From: an uncultured Rhodanobacteraceae bacterium
GTDB lineage: Bacteria; Pseudomonadota; Gammaproteobacteria; Xanthomonadales; SZUA-5
Assembly: GCA_937928755.1 (NCBI GenBank)
Contig: CALEZI010000128.1
Location: 1 to 16,634, forward strand
DNA length: 16,634 nucleotides
Direction: 5' to 3'
Part shown: positions 1 to 6,158 of the stretch, one piece after another
How the letters are laid out: every line of letters starts with the position of its first letter
Numbering within the stretch: position 1 is the stretch's first letter
Position numbers and translations under genes: made by a program
The notes under the pieces: model-generated
What the model saw: the letters and a program-made list of their open reading frames with translations, nothing else
What the model was told of the DNA's origin: nothing
Databases searched by the model: none

Positions 1-482
1 ACCCAGGGCAGGCCATTGACGAAGCCGACCAGGTCGGGCCGGCAGGTGTACAGCGCGCCGGTGACGCTGAACTGGCTGACCAGCAGGAAGTCGTTGTTGG
101 CTGGATGTTCCCAATCGACCACGCGCAGGCGTTCGGTCTTCTGCCCACCGTGCACGCGGTCCGGCACAGAGACGGGCAGACCTTCCTTGAGCAGGCGATA
201 GACCTCGCGATTGGCCGCTTCCAGGCTCATCGCGGAGCGGTCGCGGGTCAGCTCGTCGACGGCATTGCTGATCGCCTCCGGCGGCAGGTTCGGATTGAAC
301 TTGACCAGCGCCGCGCGCAGGCGGCTGAGCAATACCACTTCACTGCGCGTCTCGCGGCCCAGGGTCCCGCTGGCACCGAAGCTCTCGTCTTGCGCCGACA
401 GCGTCTGCCAACCGAGTTCGGCGAACAGGCCGATGGCGGGTTGTTCGACCAACTGGTCTTCGCTGTAGGCGTGGTTGCTCAT
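1..482 (-). CDS. hsdR: Type I restriction enzyme R subunit HsdR, N-terminal part (runs off the left edge)
   Basis: HsdR is the nuclease and DNA-translocating ATPase subunit of type I restriction-modification complexes. It joins HsdM and HsdS to cut unmethylated foreign DNA. Only 160 complete codons are in the window, open at position 1. The protein starts MSNHAYSEDQLVEQPAIGLF and continues through ETRSEVVLLSRLRAAL (about residues 47-62) to RPDLVGFVNGLPW at the edge. These match the conserved N-terminal region of HsdR just before the PD-(D/E)XK nuclease core (the expected E-x-K follows NGLPL in homologues). The nuclease and helicase motifs lie outside the window, so activity cannot be judged. 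The ATG at 482 is the start that keeps the family N-terminus. The gene is co-directional with hsdM and hsdS but separated from the preceding gene by 197 nt, so it may have its own promoter or be made at a lower level. Confidence 0.9.
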   Translation of the reverse strand, partial: MSNHAYSEDQLVEQPAIGLFAELGWQTLSAQDESFGASGTLGRETRSEVVLLSRLRAALVKFNPNLPPEAISNAVDELTRDRSAMSLEAANREVYRLLKEGLPVSVPDRVHGGQKTERLRVVDWEHPANNDFLLVSQFSVTGALYTCRPDLVGFVNGLPW

Positions 483-678
483 CGCTTCCAAGCGCCCCGA
501 TGGATGCACGGGAGTTCGCGACTGGCGAGAGCAACGGCCTTCCAGACCAAGGCGCCCAGACCGAACCTCTTATGCGCCACCTTTTCTGCGTTCACCTGCA
601 GGCTCCCGTACTTCAGAATGGGCTAAATGATTGATACATATAGACTGTCTCCAGGGCCTTTTCTGCAGCGCGGCACTT
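483..678. other. Gap between the AlbA_2 gene and hsdR
   Basis: This is 196 nt without a convincing gene in an otherwise overlapping operon. The minus strand has an AT-richer patch near 626-650 that could hold a promoter for hsdR, but no pair of boxes with good spacing is visible. No clear terminator is seen. Confidence 0.4.
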
Positions 679-2349
679 TTATCTTGAGTTCTTTTCTGCA
701 AGAACCCAACGCGGCTCTTTGCGTGTACCGGCGTTCTGAATCCGCTTCGCTCGTCGCAGCCGAGTCAGCAAGTAGCCCACTTTGTTGCGTTTCTGTTCGT
801 CGTCAAGCCCATCGCTGAGCTTGCTCAGCAACAGATCGTCGATCTCTCGACGCGACGCCGATCCGAACCGGGACAAGTAATCCATGACGAGCTTCTCGTA
901 GAACACGTCGTCCTGACCGCGAGTACGGATGTAGTCGGCCTTGGCTGCCGTAGCCCCCGCGACAGCGGCCGAGACGTACAGGTTCGGCTTCCTGCCCTCC
1001 ACCAGTCCCGCGCGTCGAAGCCGTTTGATGGCGCCGTCGTCCAGCGCCAGACGCTTCTGCACGCGATCCAAAGCGAGGATGTCGTCGAGAGGGAGCGCGG
1101 TGTTCTGGATCAGCAGGCGGCTGTATGCGGGATCAATGACTCTCCCGTGCAGCGTGAGGCGCACAACTCCCATCTCCGAAAGATCGTAGTCCGGCAAAGG
1201 GAAAAAGCGCCGCGCCTGTCCCTCGAACATCCTGTGAATGCCATAGCCCATGGTGTCGATCATGTTGATCGCGGCCATGGCCTGCGCGAGAAAGGCGTTA
1301 CGGTAGCGCCGCGGCGTGAGCCGACCCTGCACATAGTCGGCGGGATCGCCCGCGTAGAAGCTACCCTCGTTCTCGAACACCAGACGGTCGGGGTACTCGG
1401 TCACCAGCACACGCGCACATCGGCTGTAGTCCTGGTGGGCGATGCAGTTGTGCAGAGCCTCCAGAATGATCGCCTGATCGTACTTGGCGACCTCGACCGG
1501 CAACAGGCTGTCGTCGGGCAGCACACGCAACTGGATGTTGCGGATCTTGCGGTAGAGCTCGGTGGTGCTGAGCAGGAACGGCGGCCCGAAGTGCTCGTAG
1601 CCGCGCTCCTGACCTTCGAGTTTCCACGTCAGTTGAGCGGGATGCGGTGACAGCAGGTGCGCCTGTTCAGCCCTACCGAGCAACAAGAACGCCGCACGCG
1701 TGATCTGGCCGTCGCGGATCAACCGCGCTCGATCCAGCAGAGTGATCTCCGGCCAGCCCTCGATCTCCCCGGGCTTGAAACGGTTCGCATGCTTCTCTGC
1801 GAAAGAGCGCCGTGCCTGCGCGATGGCGTCGGGGTCGAGGTCTGCCAGGCCTGCGCCGGCCAAAATCTGAGCGGACCAGTCGGACGCAGCGGTCTGCGCC
1901 CGAATGCTATCGAGCTTGTCCAGCCCCAGGTGCGTCAGGCTCTCGCCTGCCCGCGCGTAGTAGTGCCCGTTCCAGGCGATCGGCATACCAAGTGGCGCCG
2001 AGGGAATTTCGAAAAGCAGCACTCGGCCTTCGGGAAGGGTTAGCTCGTGGATGTCGCGGAAAGTCACGCTGGGCGCGCTCCCCTGCGCAATCTGCATCTT
2101 CGTGGAGTGCAGACGTTCTGCCTGGGGTCGAAAGTCGGTGCCGACGACGGTGCGACTATTGTTGTCCACGCCAAAGACCAGCCAGGCCCGCTCCGCGCCC
2201 CGCAGATTGGCTTCGTTCGCCAAGGCAGAGAAATACTTGCCGATCTCCGACGTCGAAAACCCATCGCCCGCGCGTTTGAACTCGACAACCTCGCCTTCCC
2301 AGTCCGCGATCAGTTGGTCGAGCACGGGCTTGAGGTCTTGAGTCGTCAT
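679..2349 (-). CDS. AlbA_2 / Schlafen-like N-domain protein with HATPase-like domain, RM-associated
   Basis: This 556-residue protein resembles the ATP-binding/putative transcriptional regulator family (COG2865 type) often found in or beside type I RM operons. The N-terminal AlbA_2 domain covers about residues 15-135, with the EFKRA signature at 23-27, then YFSALANEAN at 39-48 and WLVFGVDN at 56-63. A HATPase_c_4-like region follows, with EALHNCIAHQDYS at 297-309, FENEG at 325-329 and MGYGIHRMF at 367-375. The remaining C-terminus (about 400-556) looks like winged-helix segments. The start codon overlaps the hsdS stop by 4 nt, which implies translational coupling. The gene sits between hsdS and hsdR. 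What it does there is not established: regulation, RNA or DNA binding, or a linked defence activity are all possible. The family call is solid; the function is unknown. Confidence 0.8.
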   Translation of the reverse strand: MTTQDLKPVLDQLIADWEGEVVEFKRAGDGFSTSEIGKYFSALANEANLRGAERAWLVFGVDNNSRTVVGTDFRPQAERLHSTKMQIAQGSAPSVTFRDIHELTLPEGRVLLFEIPSAPLGMPIAWNGHYYARAGESLTHLGLDKLDSIRAQTAASDWSAQILAGAGLADLDPDAIAQARRSFAEKHANRFKPGEIEGWPEITLLDRARLIRDGQITRAAFLLLGRAEQAHLLSPHPAQLTWKLEGQERGYEHFGPPFLLSTTELYRKIRNIQLRVLPDDSLLPVEVAKYDQAIILEALHNCIAHQDYSRCARVLVTEYPDRLVFENEGSFYAGDPADYVQGRLTPRRYRNAFLAQAMAAINMIDTMGYGIHRMFEGQARRFFPLPDYDLSEMGVVRLTLHGRVIDPAYSRLLIQNTALPLDDILALDRVQKRLALDDGAIKRLRRAGLVEGRKPNLYVSAAVAGATAAKADYIRTRGQDDVFYEKLVMDYLSRFGSASRREIDDLLLSKLSDGLDDEQKRNKVGYLLTRLRRAKRIQNAGTRKEPRWVLAEKNSR

Positions 2350-3548
2350 GCGAGCATCCCGACTGCATCTGGCATGAGCTGAGCGCTGACGTCGATCTGG
2401 CCGGAAAGCAGGCGCGGCAGCAGCAGGTCGCGGGTGCGGCGGAGGTTTTGGATTTTGCGTTGAAGCGCAAGGATTTGATCAAAGAACGGCGCCGACTGAT
2501 CCGAAAAACGGCGCACAAGCTCATCCGGCGGCTTCACGCACTCCAAATTCCTTAACAGCACTTGGCTTATGTTCTGTTGGGCTGCACCCAGTCGTAGGCC
2601 AATGATTCGCTCTCGATTCATTAGCAGTGTCAGGAACGCAAACTCGCGCCCAAACGCCGAATACTTCGGGAGGACCGCGCAGCACGCCTGGTTGGTTGCA
2701 GCTGGGCGCGAGAGAATCGCCAACTTGCCGATGGTTGCACCGTAGAGCGCAATTAGCACTGCATTCGCTGGGAAGAGTTTTGCAGAAGACTCCTTCAGCG
2801 CCCATTCGGTGATGCGCTCCCCAGTAGAAAGCACGAATCCGTCAAGCAACTCCTGGCTCTTGACCCAATCAATCGTCCCGTTCTCAAAATACTCAGGGCG
2901 CCCGCGACTTGGCGTTCCGCCTGAGCCGGTGTTGTAGAGTTCGCCAAGGGTTGTCACCTCCCACCCCTGTGGAATCTCGCCGAGGGCGGAAGCAACGCGG
3001 GGTACGATCTCGTGGCCGGGGAAGTGAAAGTGGACGAACCACTCGCGGTAAAGGGCGCGGGCCATCGACTCCAGGATCTTGATGCGCCGCTGGCTGTTCT
3101 CGATCAGTTCGTCGTAGGCCGACAGGATGCTCGCGATGCGTTGCTGGACCGCAAGTGGCGGGAGCGCCACGGGAATATCATAAAAGGCGTCTCGGCTCGT
3201 TGATGGAATAGCAGAGCCGCTGTCAAGCTTGTTGATGTCAAAATCCTTGAGCTGGTAGTAAGCCCAGCGGATATCGAATTGCGTGGTTGGCTTCAAATAA
3301 AAAGCAGTGTCAATCACGAAAAAAGGATTTTGTGAAAAATGAATGCCTCGATACGCACCCTTTCGCCCAACAACGATGCCTTCCTGGGCGCAGAGTGGCG
3401 ACGAGTGCCAGCCAATAGGTCCATTAGTTCCGAAGACCCGATATGGCTTTTCAGAACTCGGGTCCCGATCGTAATCACGAAGACTTTTTCCATATTCGAG
3501 CCTTGCGAGACACCCCCATTTCGTAACTTGCCAACCTTCGATAACCAT
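2346..3548 (-). CDS. hsdS: Type I restriction-modification specificity subunit HsdS
   Basis: HsdS recognises the split DNA target for the methylase (M2S) and the endonuclease (R2M2S). The 400-residue product has the classic two-half layout. Target recognition domain 1 covers about residues 5-130. A conserved helical region beginning LPPLAVQQRIASILSAYDEL lies at 129-170. The second half starts IPQGWEVTTLGEL at about 192, and TRD2 (to about 335) contains ALYGATIGKLA (267-277). The distal helical repeat ends RTRDLLLPRLLSGQI (371-385). I chose ATG at 3548 because a G-rich ribosome binding site lies 7 nt upstream. A GTG at 3554, overlapping the hsdM stop, is the alternative and adds two residues. 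The stop overlaps the next start by 4 nt. The TRD1-coding stretch (about 3150-3540) is visibly more AT-rich than its neighbours, as expected for exchangeable recognition domains. Confidence 0.93.
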   Translation of the reverse strand: MVIEGWQVTKWGCLARLEYGKSLRDYDRDPSSEKPYRVFGTNGPIGWHSSPLCAQEGIVVGRKGAYRGIHFSQNPFFVIDTAFYLKPTTQFDIRWAYYQLKDFDINKLDSGSAIPSTSRDAFYDIPVALPPLAVQQRIASILSAYDELIENSQRRIKILESMARALYREWFVHFHFPGHEIVPRVASALGEIPQGWEVTTLGELYNTGSGGTPSRGRPEYFENGTIDWVKSQELLDGFVLSTGERITEWALKESSAKLFPANAVLIALYGATIGKLAILSRPAATNQACCAVLPKYSAFGREFAFLTLLMNRERIIGLRLGAAQQNISQVLLRNLECVKPPDELVRRFSDQSAPFFDQILALQRKIQNLRRTRDLLLPRLLSGQIDVSAQLMPDAVGMLA

Positions 3549-3550
3549 GA

Positions 3551-5170
3551 TCACGCCCCCAAGACCGCAGCCGCATTCGCAGCAATCGTCTGCTCCAACT
3601 CGCGCGCCTGTGCGTTCAGCACTTCCAACTCCTCGTTCAACGCCTCGAACTGCGCCTTGAAGTCCTCGTCGCTGACCTCCTCACCCGGCGCGACGCCGAC
3701 GTAGCGGCCGGGGTTGAGCGACCAGCCCTGGGTTTCGATTTCGGCGATCGATGCGGCTTTGCACAAGCCGGGCACATCGGCATAGCGCGGCGGGTTGCCG
3801 AAGACCTCGAAGATCTTCTGCTCGGCCGCAGCGCCGCCCTGGGTGTAGTCGGGCGCCTCGCCGCGGTGCAGGCGCACCAGGTTGCCGATGAAGCCGATCT
3901 GCGCTGGGGTCCAGTCGCGATGGGCGCGATCGACCTGGCGGTAGATGTGGCGCGCGTCGATGAACAGCACGAAGCCGCCGAGCGGCGTGCGCGCCTTGCC
4001 CTTGTCGAAGAACCACAGCGTGCACGGCAGCGTGACCGTGTAGAACATGTTCGGGCCGACCGCGACCATCACGTCGACCGCGCGCGATTCGATCAGCTTC
4101 TGGCGCAGTTCCTGCTCCGAGCCGCGCGCGTCGGACGCCGAGTTTGCCATCACGAAGCCGGCGCGGCCGTGCTCGTTGAGCGCGGAGTAGAACAGCTGGA
4201 TCCACAGATAGTTGGCGTTGTCGGTGCGCGGCAGTCCAAACGGGAAGCGCCGACCGGGGCCGACCATGTCCTTCAGCCGCTCCTTGTCCACCGCGTTGAC
4301 GTTGAACGGCGGATTGGCGAGGGTGAAGTCGAAGGCGCCGGTGGCGTTGTGCGGATCGTCGTAGTAGCTGTTGACGTTGCCACCGTGGCGGATATCGCCC
4401 TCCAGCCCGTGGATCGCCAGATTCAGCCGGCACAGGCGACCGGTCTCGTCGGTCTTCTCGACGCCGCAGATGGCGAGTTCAGCCGCCGGATTGCGCTGGT
4501 GCTCGGCGACAAAGCGCGCCGACTGCACGAACATGCCACCGGAGCCGCAGGCCAGATCGAGGATGCGGCCATGAAACGGCGCGATGATCTCCGCCAGCAG
4601 CTTGACGATGCTGCTCGGCGTGAAGAACTCGCCACCACCCTGACCCTCGGTCATCGCAAACGCGCCGAGGAAGTACTCGTAGATGCGGCCGAAGGCATCG
4701 AAGTCGAGCGTGGCCGGAATCTCCGAGACCTTCTTCAGCAGTTCCTTCAGCAGCGTGCTGGTGAACAGGTTGTAGGTCTTGGGCAGCACGCCGGCCAACT
4801 GCGGGTTGTGCTTCTCCACTTCGCGCATCGCCGCATTGACCTTGGCCCCGATGTCCGCGACCTCCGGCAGCGTCAGCAGGTAGTCGTAGCGCGCCTCCGG
4901 AGCGAGATAGAGAATGCTCTCCGCGTGATAGGCGGCAGGCTCATCGACCCGACTACCGCGGCGCGACGACACGCCAGCCGCTTCGAGCTTGCTGCGCTGC
5001 GCAGCAAACCGCACCTCGGCAAAGCGCAGGAAGATCAGGCCGAGGATGGGGCCGGAGTACTCCTGCGCCTTCAGCCCCGAGTTGGCGCGGAACTGGTCAG
5101 CCGCATCCCACAGGCGCTTCTCCAGCGAAGTGGAAGCGACGTCCTTCTCGGAAGGGGCAATCCATTGCAT
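3551..5170 (-). CDS. hsdM: Type I restriction-modification DNA methyltransferase subunit HsdM
   Basis: HsdM is the S-adenosylmethionine-dependent adenine N6-methyltransferase of the RM complex. The 539-residue length is normal. The N-terminal helical domain starts LEKRLWDAADQFRANSGLK (16-34) and continues EYSGPILGLIFLRFAE (37-52). GRIYEYFLGAFA (161-172) and EFFTPSSIVKLL (181-192) precede the SAM-binding motif I DLACGSGGMF (205-214). The catalytic NPPF motif is at 286-289. All key residues are present, so the methylase should be active. It is the first gene of the hsdM-hsdS-AlbA_2-hsdR series. The start at 5170 has only a weak Shine-Dalgarno sequence (CAGGA, somewhat distant), but no better ATG precedes the conserved N-terminus. 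Confidence 0.96.
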   Translation of the reverse strand: MQWIAPSEKDVASTSLEKRLWDAADQFRANSGLKAQEYSGPILGLIFLRFAEVRFAAQRSKLEAAGVSSRRGSRVDEPAAYHAESILYLAPEARYDYLLTLPEVADIGAKVNAAMREVEKHNPQLAGVLPKTYNLFTSTLLKELLKKVSEIPATLDFDAFGRIYEYFLGAFAMTEGQGGGEFFTPSSIVKLLAEIIAPFHGRILDLACGSGGMFVQSARFVAEHQRNPAAELAICGVEKTDETGRLCRLNLAIHGLEGDIRHGGNVNSYYDDPHNATGAFDFTLANPPFNVNAVDKERLKDMVGPGRRFPFGLPRTDNANYLWIQLFYSALNEHGRAGFVMANSASDARGSEQELRQKLIESRAVDVMVAVGPNMFYTVTLPCTLWFFDKGKARTPLGGFVLFIDARHIYRQVDRAHRDWTPAQIGFIGNLVRLHRGEAPDYTQGGAAAEQKIFEVFGNPPRYADVPGLCKAASIAEIETQGWSLNPGRYVGVAPGEEVSDEDFKAQFEALNEELEVLNAQARELEQTIAANAAAVLGA

Positions 5171-5487
5171 GTGCGGCGGGTCCTGGTCGGGGGAGCGGGG
5201 GGACGGCGGGCTTCAGGCGGCCTGACGAAAGTGCCCGATTGACCACCTGGCTGCCCGTCGTCCTTGCTCGATGAAGTCGGGCCAATACTGCCGCATCTGG
5301 CGGCGGTGGGGTGCGAGTTCGGTGCGCTGGACGCGACGCCGGCTGCCCACAGCGTGATCGAAGCCCCTCCCACCCACATCGGCACGCCCGCAACGGCTTC
5401 GACCACAGCGGTCGTCATCGAGGCGATCAACGCCGAAACCCATACCGATGTAGGGACGAAAGTAGGTACGGCAAAACGACCGGACAC
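5171..5487. other. Unassigned stretch between tRNA-Ser terminator and hsdM
   Basis: About 320 bp with no confidently coding gene. It should contain the promoter of the hsd operon, but I could not identify clear boxes. A minus-strand reading frame closing at 5213 ends PHRRQMRQYWPDFIEQGRRA and a further short tail. It has a fairly natural residue mix and could be the remnant C-terminus of a lost gene, possibly an integrase given the tRNA-adjacent site. This is a guess. Confidence 0.35.
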
Positions 5488-5519
5488 AAAAAAGCCCAAG
5501 CTTTCAATGGCTTGGGCTT
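5488..5519 (-). terminator. Intrinsic terminator after tRNA-Ser
   Basis: On the minus strand a perfect 10-bp stem (AAGCCCAAGC pairing with GCTTGGGCTT, 5510-5519 with 5492-5501) closes an 8-nt loop and runs straight into six T residues (5488-5493). It begins 6 nt after the encoded CCA of the tRNA, so it ends the csrA-tRNA transcript and insulates the downstream hsd operon. Confidence 0.92.
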
Positions 5520-5525
5520 CGGTGT

Positions 5526-5618
5526 TGGCGGAGAGACAGGGATTCGAACCCTGGATGGATGTTTTGCACCCATACTCCCTTAGCAGGGGAGCCCCTTCGG
5601 CCTCTCGGGCATCTCTCC
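5526..5618 (-). tRNA. tRNA-Ser, anticodon GCU (reads AGC/AGU)
   Basis: A complete 93-nt class II tRNA with encoded CCA. The acceptor arm GGAGAGA pairs with TCTCTCC, followed by discriminator G (5529) and CCA (5526-5528). The anticodon arm is CTCCC-CTGCTAA-GGGAG, giving GCT at positions 34-36. A long variable arm (GGGTG pairing with CATCC) and the T arm CAGGG-TTCGAAT-CCCTG follow. The 5' end lies only 7 nt after the csrA stop codon, so the tRNA is almost certainly cut from a shared csrA transcript. E. coli also has a Ser(GCU) tRNA downstream of csrA, but at a larger distance. Confidence 0.97.
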
Positions 5619-5625
5619 GTGAACT

Positions 5626-5832
5626 TCAGGAAGCGGATTCCGGCGCGGGCAGATCGCCGTCCGAATCATCTTCCTTGCGTATTTTCTGGTAAATTTCTTC
5701 GCGATGTACTGCCACGTCTTTCGGTGCGTTGATTCCGATGCGCACCTGATTGCCTTTCACGCCCAGCACCGTTACTGACACCTGATCGCCAATCATCAGG
5801 GCCTCGCCGACGCGACGCGTCAAGATGAGCAT
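5626..5832 (-). CDS. csrA: Carbon storage regulator CsrA (RsmA)
   Basis: CsrA is a homodimeric RNA-binding protein that binds GGA motifs in mRNA leaders and controls translation and stability of carbon-metabolism, motility and biofilm genes. The 68-residue product begins MLILTRRVGEALMIGDQVSV and has the conserved NQVRIGINAPKDVAVHREEI core (28-47). The RNA-contact residues L4 and R44 are present. The C-terminal tail is acidic (KEDDSDGDLPAPE). The frame is open for 25 more codons upstream, but the ATG at 5832 gives the invariant family N-terminus and has a strong AGGAGGA ribosome binding site at suitable distance. The gene follows alaS, as in many gammaproteobacteria, and leads into tRNA-Ser. 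Confidence 0.98.
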   Translation of the reverse strand: MLILTRRVGEALMIGDQVSVTVLGVKGNQVRIGINAPKDVAVHREEIYQKIRKEDDSDGDLPAPESAS

Positions 5833-5943
5833 CCATTCCTCCTGCCGCCATCCTCGGACCTGCCGGGGATATCGTGAGTGCAAGCCTTTGCACTCGCAAC
5901 TGTCCATGTTGAACTCTCGCGGGCTCGTACTGCAGCGCGCGAA
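5833..5943 (-). promoter_or_regulatory. csrA mRNA leader with hairpin and clustered GGA motifs
   Basis: This is the predicted leader between the inferred transcription start (about 5943) and the csrA ATG. It has a perfect 8-bp hairpin, GAGTGCAA-AGGC-TTGCACTC (5876-5895). In the last 70 nt, GGA triplets occur at ATGGAC, GAGGAT, CAGGAGGA and ATGGATG. The last ones overlap the Shine-Dalgarno sequence and the start codon. CsrA is known to repress its own translation in E. coli by binding such sites, so autoregulation is plausible here. Direct binding is inferred, not shown. Confidence 0.55.
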
Positions 5944-5949
5944 CCGCGA

Positions 5950-5978
5950 ATGTTAGCGCAGAGTACCGGTTGGAGCAA
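5950..5978 (-). promoter_or_regulatory. Predicted sigma-70 promoter of csrA-tRNA-Ser
   Basis: The minus strand shows a -35 box TTGCTC (5973-5978), a spacer of exactly 17 bp and a -10 box TAACAT (5950-5955). Each box matches the consensus at 4 of 6 bases. The -35 lies inside a small palindrome, GAGCAA-TG-TTGCTC (5973-5986). Transcription would start near 5943. Confidence 0.5.
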
Positions 5979-6072
5979 TGTTGCTCTGGAGGAGGAGAGG
6001 CGGAATCGCTGCCATCGGTCACGGCATGACCGGGTTGCTCTCGGCGAACGTACCGCAACCCATTGATTTTCA

Positions 6073-6126
6073 TGTGGCAGCGGATTTATTGAGCGAAAGT
6101 GCTCGCGGGATGAACCCGCTCCCACA
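6073..6126. repeat. REPIN: two inverted REP-like units between alaS and csrA
   Basis: Two 24-bp arms face each other across a 6-bp spacer (AAGTGC). The left arm reads TGTGGCAGCGGATTTATT and continues GAGCGA. The right arm, reversed, reads TGTGGGAGCGGGTTCATC and continues CCGCGA. The related single arm at 11618-11641 shares the CCGCTCCCACA end. This resembles the REP doublets mobilised by RAYT transposases in Pseudomonas and Xanthomonas-type genomes. It lies 32 bp past the alaS stop and may stabilise or end its transcript. Confidence 0.75.
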
Positions 6127-6158
6127 AGAGCGACAATGCGCACCGGGCGACCAGGCCG

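Noticed and set aside
3866..5242. A 458-codon open frame on the plus strand opposite hsdM
   Set aside because: hsdM has all its motifs on the other strand. This frame has no recognisable domain or start signal.
5264..5692. A 142-codon plus-strand frame ending in csrA
   Set aside because: It translates the antisense of the tRNA and terminator (GFEPWMD-type peptide), a familiar false gene.
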